NCBI GenBank assembly: GCA_958450325.1
Contig: OY288241.1
Coordinates: 37,624,778-37,688,777, forward strand
Direction: 5' to 3'
Origin: Agrostemma githago
Lineage: Eukaryota > Streptophyta > Magnoliopsida > Caryophyllales > Caryophyllaceae
Length of the DNA stretch: 64,000 nt
Part shown: positions 59,006 through 64,000 of the stretch, in pieces
How the letters are laid out: every line of letters starts with the position of its first letter
How positions within the stretch are numbered: the stretch's first letter is position 1
Notes under the pieces: model-generated
Told to the model about the DNA's origin: nothing
The model's input: the letters and a program-made list of their open reading frames with translations, nothing else
The model's database searches: none
Made by a program: the position numbers and the translations under genes

Positions 59006-59875
59006 GTTCCTGTACGAGTGTCAACTCGTCTCGTTTTTTGGGGTTGAAAACGACGGTCGGTCGAGTTAAATACAAATATCGCACGATTTGAATTTAACTC
59101 GACCTCCGGTACTATAATCGTGTACATGTACGATTATAATACCGTTGTCGGGATTTTATGAAACGTTTACGTTAGAAAATTTGAATTAGTAACGGAATGC
59201 TTCCCTCTACGTCACGACATCGAAACTAATCCTTTCGGGTTATGTGATGTCGGTTTTCGTGTCAACGGGTTCCGCACTAATTAAAATGGGATCGGATATG
59301 TTCAACTACGATTAGTCGCGATCGCGTCACGCCCTTGAGCACATTGGGGCGGGGCTCCTCGAAAGGGCTCCACCTCCGTCGTTGCTCGTAAAGGGATTAA
59401 ACGGATTTTAGGCGACAATTATAGTCAAACGCATTCGAAATCGAATTTTCGATACTAATTATATACATACGCGGTATAGTAATGTTAGTAACGAAAATGT
59501 AAAAGTTAGGATGTTAGAGTTAGAGTGTTAGGATTACGATATTAATATAAGTATAATATTAGCGATACATAAACATAAACAAAAGTAGAAAAGATAGAAA
59601 TGGGGTTTAGGACACCCTCAACATACATGCTTAGTAGGAACCTCGGAAATGGACTCGCGAATAGTGACGGGACTATAGAGTATCGAGGATGTATGTAAGT
59701 TATGGTGTGTGTGTGTGGATGAATTGTCGGTTTATCGAGGGACAAGGGACTCGGTTTTGTGTGTGCTTGCTTAGGGTTGTAGAGTAGTGAGTGTGGCTGA
59801 AATGTGAGGTAAATGTAGGTAAAGATGGGTTGGTAAAGTTGATCAAAAGTTGTGAAATGAGTGAGGGTCATGGGG

Positions 59876-59884
59876 TATTTATAG
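59876..59884 (-). promoter_or_regulatory. LTR TATA box
   Basis: The minus-strand CTATAAATA lies immediately downstream of the 59907-60016 palindrome cluster; the counterpart is at 38645-38653 in the solo LTR. Confidence 0.6.
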
Positions 59885-59906
59885 AGTTTACCCCACGACC
59901 TAGGGT

Positions 59907-60016
59907 CACTCGATCGAGTGGCCCTAGTGCACTCGGTCGAGTGCCCTAGAAAATGGGCCTGATCCGGCTTTTGACGCTCCACTCGACCGAGTGGGTCAAT
60001 CCACTCGATCGAGTGG
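59907..60016. repeat. ACTCGATCGAGT palindrome cluster upstream of LTR TATA box
   Basis: Four palindromes in two pairs, ending about 25 bp upstream of the TATA box in the direction of transcription. Confidence 0.85.
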
Positions 60017-60411
60017 GTTAGGTAAATCGAGATAAAAGAGGAAAGGGTTGACTTGATTGATTTGGTATCTTTTTTGAAATAGATTTGGGCGCCAGCTTCT
60101 AGAAGGTCCCACTTAGGCTGATTTTTGTGACGGGTTCGTCTTTGACCGGGTTTTGACCCGGTCGCCAAAAGACGGGATTTATTTTTGGTGTCGGTTTTGG
60201 CCCAAATTAGTCTTATTTTGCTCGGAACGACCGACTGGGCCTGAATTTGATGTCTGTTTTGTGAGATTATTACTCCGCTAAAAGTCCATGTCAGATATTA
60301 TTGATTTCGGGTCCAAATCCGAGTATACTAAGTCACGTTTGCGTCCGATCATCATCGGGTGTTTGTCGGGAACTGCTATAGACACTAGCAGGCAAAATGC
60401 GGGTGTCTACA

Positions 60412-60422
60412 GAGCCCCCACT
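60412..60422 (-). promoter_or_regulatory. polypurine tract of the Retand-type element
   Basis: The minus-strand AGTGGGGGCTC abuts the TGTAGACACC start of the 3' LTR. Confidence 0.7.
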
Positions 60423-60998
60423 CTGACTGAGGCTTGGACAAGGCGAAAGTCAGAGTAGCTACCAGGCCAATCGCAGATTACGACCTGGCAGCCTTCCGGT
60501 CGGGTCGTTTATAGTCCGGTAGACTAGCGTGAAGGGCTCGCCAGCCATAAGTGGAGGGTCATACCTGTCCTGTCGGTGATAGCTCCGTGGGGAATAAAAC
60601 TTGCCCTTGGAGGTGTAGGAGTACCCGTATGCTGATACATCATGGCTTTGAGTGTAGCGTTCCGGGATAAATATGGGTTCACGTTGGGGAGTGAAGTAGT
60701 GGCGCGGGGACTTGCTTCTGAAGTCTTGAGGTGTACCTGTATGCTGACACATGATAAATTGCATGTAACACATAGGCAAAACACCGACTTGTGCTGGGGA
60801 AAATGTACTGGATTTTGAAAAAAGTTGAAATTTTCGAAAAAAGATTTTTTTTTTAGAATTTTAGGAATTTTTTAGAAAAAAATAGGAAAGCTCAGGATAA
60901 CTAGATTCCTATTCTGGGTTGAAGTCAGGCCTGCACATGTTGGGGCCCAGTTTACTGAGGAGGCAGGGTTAGTCAGGGTTACTGCCAGGCTTCCCTAT

Positions 60999-61004
60999 TA
61001 TAAA
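60999..61004 (+). promoter_or_regulatory. TATA box of the antisense ORF
   Basis: TATAAA lies 100 bp before the ATG at 61104; a CT-rich leader (CTTCTCTTCTCT) and a good start context (TGCCATGGGC) follow. It suggests the antisense gene has its own promoter. Confidence 0.55.
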
Positions 61005-61103
61005 CACAGGTTTCCCTGCTTCAGCTTACTGCACCTCAAATCAAAACCCTTCTCTTCTCTAAAAAAAACCTCTCAGTCTTTCAAGAGAAATCAGGTTCCT
61101 GCC

Positions 61104-63045
61104 ATGGGCATCGAGCATCTAACTTCAATGCTTTTTGCTTGGTCCCAGCATTTTCGGGACGAGGATAGGATTCAGCTGACCCAAATGGGGATTATCAGCC
61201 TATTTCCTCTTAGGCGTTTGGTGCCTGATTTGCACTTTTTGGATGCTTGTTTGGCGCTTTGGGATACTACCCACCACGTCTTCGCGTTCCCGCGGGGAGA
61301 AATATGCCCTCTTCCCGAGGAGATCGCAGCCATTGGAGGTTGGAGCCCCGTTGCTCGTCCTGCCATCCCTCCGTTCTACCCGGACCCGAGGAGAAGACTG
61401 AGGGACTTCCTAGGTCTGTCTCATGCTGAGACAGATCGAATGGTGCGGGGAGATACTGTCTCCCTTTTCGACTTGGCTGACAAGTTTATGAACAGCCAGG
61501 ATGTAAGGGCTACGCCTTCTCACCGGCGTAGGGCTTTCGCGTTCTGCACGCTGCACCGCTACGTCTTTGAGGGTCTGATGGATGCTGACTCATGCGTGGG
61601 TCAAATTAGGCTAATTGGAGTGGTTGACCAGATGGAGACTGGTCATAGCCCTGCTTGGCTAGCCACTGGGGAGCTCATCATGGGTCTGGATGCTAGGCGA
61701 CTCGACCCAACCCGGCAATTGACGGGTAGCACCCTCATTCTGCAGGTATTCATCTTGCGATTTTTTAAATCTTCCTTTTCTTTCTCTTTTTTTGTTTCGC
61801 GGTTTCTTGAGGTCCGTAAGTCACTCGATCGAGTGGACCTATCACTCGATCGAGTGATGTCTGCAAAGTGCTTTTGTTGGTCTGTGAAGAGCTTACTCGA
61901 TCGAGTCAGATGGTGTACTCGATCGAGTGTCATACCTGACGAGCTTCTGATTGTCTTAGAGTGCCCTACTCGATCAAGTCAGATGGTGTACTCGATCGAG
62001 TGTCATACCTGACGAGCTTCTGGTTGTCTTTAGGGAGTCTTACTCGATCGAGTCAGAGGGTGTACTCGATCGAGCGGGCTGTAGCGAACCATTCCGTTAC
62101 TCATAAATTCCGTGTATACGTTTGCAGGTCTGGCTGTCGGAGCGCTTATCGATCATAGAGCCTCCTCCGAGCGTTCCCAACTACCGTAGCAGCCAACTCA
62201 GTTCTAGGGGGCGCCGGATAAGCTCGAATCACCATATAAATCGAGCTTATTGGGACGAGGAATTGGTGTTCCACGGTGGCCCGTTTATTAGGTGGACGGT
62301 TGCTTGGTGGTTCCTTTCCAAGCTGACAGGGTTGGCCAAGAGGGACCAAGCTCGTTACCTCGTGATCTTGTCCCTTGACTGGACAGTTCACATCTACCCG
62401 GACCGCATTCTGAGGCAGTTCGGTTCGTCTCAGCGCATTCCTGAGACCGAAGCCATTATTAGCGTCTCGCTCCAACTGACGGACGCTATGTGCGACACCT
62501 GGTTGCAGAGATGGTTTACTCGTCCTACATGGACTATTCCCAACCCTTGCCAATCCGCTTGGGTTTCTCGAGCCTATGAGAAGTGGACTTCTGAGGAGTC
62601 CGAGGAGGCTCGCAAAGCTCTGAAGGTCGATGAGGCCTTCGAACTGGTCCGTCGGGAGACGGTAAAGGACAATAGGGGATTCTACGATGAGGGAGAGACC
62701 CCTGCTACCTTAGTCCGATTAGAGTCGGGTCTTAAGTCACATACTAAGACTCGAGCTAAAGATGCCGGTGCTAGTGGCACGCGGGGGCGGCAAAGCCCCC
62801 AGACTGACTTGGAGCGGCGACTTGGGCCAAGGCTGGCGGCCCGGGACCGACTAGGTCCGCGCGACCGGCTTCCTGAGCCTGTAAGGGCCCGACTTGGGCC
62901 AGTCGAGGTGGATGAGGACTCGAGTTCCAAGAAGCGAGTCCGGGCCAAAGAGGTTCCTGTGGTGATTCGGGAACGCTCTCCTCCGCGTCGTCGTCAATGG
63001 ACGGCCAAGGAGGCCAAGGACAAAGGGAAGGGCAAGATGCCCTAA
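61104..63045 (+). CDS. antisense ORF with plant-mobile-domain-like protein (spliced)
   Basis: Exon 1 is 61104-61745 (214 codons) and exon 2 is 62128-63045; joined in phase 0 they give about 519 residues. The N-terminal part (LVPDLHFLDACLALWDTTHH, FAFPRGEICPLPEEIAAIGG) resembles the aminotransferase-like plant mobile domain, where a PLPEEIA-like segment is typical; the splice junction reads LILQ-VWLSERL, as in that family, and WTVAWWFLSKLTG and IYPDRILRQFG follow. The C-terminal 110 residues are basic and Arg/Pro-rich, likely nuclear or nucleic-acid binding. Both exons are fully open, so it may still be translated. It runs opposite to the retrotransposon's pol. Function of these antisense proteins in Tat elements is unknown. 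Confidence 0.7.
61746..62127 (+). repeat. intron of the antisense ORF, filled with a palindromic tandem array
   Basis: Starts GTATTC after CTGCAG and ends TTTGCAG. It contains eight ACTCGATCGAGT palindromes (61822-62076). The last six form three tandem units of 73-74 bp, each with two palindromes 21 bp apart. The frame stays open through part of the array, but the protein pattern supports splicing. Confidence 0.65.
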
Positions 63046-63442
63046 ATACCGAGTCCTTAGTTTTATTATTTAAATATTATTATTATTTTGTCGTGTGGTT
63101 TTTTTTTGTAGTTTTTTTTTTGAATTCCTGCACTTGTAATTTTCCCAAGCTTTTTGGGATTTTTTTTTGTGATAATTAATAAAAGGAAGTTTTTTTATTA
63201 AAACCGTTCCTGTCTTTTCTCGATTGCATTGGTTGTGCCCTTTTGAGGGACTGCCTACGTATCCGCAGTTAGCAGAATCAAACCAAACGTAGTTCAGGCT
63301 TAGGAAATTGCAATCTCGAATTACACCAAGACTATTGGTTCAAGATGTTTTGCGACAGTAGAATAAATAATTCTAGCTCATTGACTTGCTTTTTGTAAAA
63401 TAAATGATTTTGATAAAAGTTGCTAATGACATTGAGAAATGG
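63046..63442. terminator. convergent 3' region with poly-A signal
   Basis: Spacer between the antisense ORF and the integrase stop. AATAAA at 63178-63183 in a T-rich setting is the likely poly-A signal of the antisense gene. Confidence 0.5.
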
Positions 63443-64000
63443 CTAAGGGTAGTAACGCTTCAGCTGGTCCAGGTTGGTTGGGTTGACAAATTCATTCCCG
63501 TCCAGGTCCGTCAGCATTACTGCTCCGCCCGATAGGATTTTCTTCACCAGATATGGCCCAGCCCAGTTGGGTTTGAATTTTCCCCTTGGATCAACTGGTA
63601 GCAATGCTCGAACAGACTTAAGGACTAAGTCCCCTTCTTTAATGTTCCTGGGCCTTACTCGCTTGTTGAAGGCCCGTTGGATTCGTTTCTGGTATATCTG
63701 GATATTGTTGAGAGCGCGGGACCGTCGTTCGTCTAGTAGAACCAACGAATCGTACCGTGCTCGAACCCAGTCAGCTTCGGGTACTTGACTTTCTAGCAGA
63801 ATTCTGAGGGACGGTACCTCTAGCTCGACTGGTTGGACTGCTTTCATCCCATAGGTTAGGTAGTATGGTGTCGCTCCGGTTGCGGTGCGAATTGACGTCC
63901 GGTACCCCCATAGGGCAAAAGGTATCTTGTCGGGCCAGTCCCGATAATTATCAGCCATCTTTTTGAGTATGGTGATAATCGTTTTATTGGCCGACTCTAC
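63443..64000 (-). CDS. integrase C-terminal part of Retand/Tat-type polyprotein
   Basis: The frame is open from the window edge; the Met at 63958 is internal, and the 14 codons before it read VESANKTIITILKK, which includes the region of the catalytic Glu of the DDE integrase core. Then follow WPDKIPFALWGYRTS, ATGATPYYLTYGMKAVQPVE and EVPSLRI, typical of Tat-lineage integrases, and a GPY/F-type module (NWAGPYLVKKILSGGAVMLT). The stop is at 63443-63445. The protein inserts retrotransposon cDNA into the genome. No break is visible in this portion. Confidence 0.9.
   Translation of the reverse strand, partial: VESANKTIITILKKMADNYRDWPDKIPFALWGYRTSIRTATGATPYYLTYGMKAVQPVELEVPSLRILLESQVPEADWVRARYDSLVLLDERRSRALNNIQIYQKRIQRAFNKRVRPRNIKEGDLVLKSVRALLPVDPRGKFKPNWAGPYLVKKILSGGAVMLTDLDGNEFVNPTNLDQLKRYYP

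Larger units (their letters stand above)
57831..60411 (-). repeat. 3' LTR of a Retand/Tat-type Ty3/gypsy element
   Basis: On the minus strand it starts TGTAGACACCCGC and ends GTCATGTCCACA (2581 bp), and matches the solo LTR split at 27400-39169. Upstream on the minus strand is a polypurine tract (60422-60412), so it is the 3' LTR of an element that fills the rest of the window. CATTC (57826-57830) should be the target duplication; its partner is off the window. Palindrome clusters lie at 58827-59005 and 59907-60016, and the CTATAAATA box at 59876-59884. Confidence 0.88.
60412..64000 (-). mobile_element. internal 3' part of a Retand/Tat-type Ty3/gypsy retrotransposon
   Basis: From the window end inward: integrase C-terminus (minus strand), a short spacer, an antisense spliced ORF (plus strand) with its own TATA box, a 0.7-kb leader and the polypurine tract next to the 3' LTR. 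An extra antisense ORF between integrase and the 3' LTR is known in the Tat lineage (Retand and relatives), and the integrase motifs (GYRTSIRTATGATPYYLTYG) agree. The 5' part with gag, protease and reverse transcriptase is outside the window. Confidence 0.82.

Overview
This window looks like a gene-poor, repeat-dense stretch of a flowering-plant (eudicot) nuclear genome. It holds plant-type LTR retrotransposons (tRNA-Asp and tRNA-iMet primer-binding sites), an L1-type LINE with a plant zinc-knuckle ORF1, a plant Helitron Rep/helicase gene, and a Ty3/gypsy element of the Tat/Retand type with an antisense plant-mobile-domain ORF. The abundant 12-bp palindromes and the Retand-like element weakly suggest Caryophyllales, but I cannot prove the species. 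I see no intact ordinary host gene and no tRNA, rRNA or CRISPR.

Layout. 1-5483: 3' part of a non-autonomous, Athila-like LTR retrotransposon (gag-like ORF, internal region, 3' LTR). 5484-6389: the rest of a related LTR into which it inserted. 6390-57830: one decayed Helitron-bearing region, read mainly on the minus strand and split by five insertions. These are (i) a 10.0-kb non-coding LARD-like LTR element with 3.49-kb LTRs (9517-19527, duplication TCAAC); (ii) a 5'-truncated L1 LINE (21176-26671, 15-bp duplication) that itself holds a solo LTR (24927-26365); (iii) a Retand-type solo LTR (27400-39169, duplication CACTT) that holds a 9.1-kb composite with inverted LTRs (28740-37880, duplication AATAT); (iv) a solo LTR of the LARD family in the opposite orientation (53514-56903, again duplication TCAAC); (v) from 57831 to the window end, the 3' LTR and 3' internal part of a Retand/Tat-type element with an antisense spliced ORF and the integrase C-terminus.

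Removing the insertions joins the Helitron pieces in order on the minus strand: AT-hook and Cys-rich N-terminus (40312-39175), N-terminal region (27394-26687), Rep HUH nuclease (21092-19533) and PIF1-like helicase (9511-7769). In-frame stops and frameshifts show that it is dead. Around it lie ORFs that are not standard Helitron genes: two related proteins with tandem double-stranded-RNA-binding-like repeats (41029-42003 and 44742-45794), two XS-like domains (6438-6929 and 57175-57748; XS is the RNA-binding domain of SGS3/IDN2/FDM silencing proteins) and a broken F-box-like gene (48897-50875). A Helitron neighbourhood rich in RNA-silencing-type domains is the most interesting biological possibility here, although the capture boundaries cannot be fixed by eye.

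A second theme is regulatory. Both the Athila-like and the Retand-like LTRs carry clusters of 12-bp palindromes (TCCCGATCGGGA type and ACTCGATCGAGT type) directly upstream of a TATA box. The same palindromes recur inside the elements, including a tandem array inside the intron of the antisense ORF.
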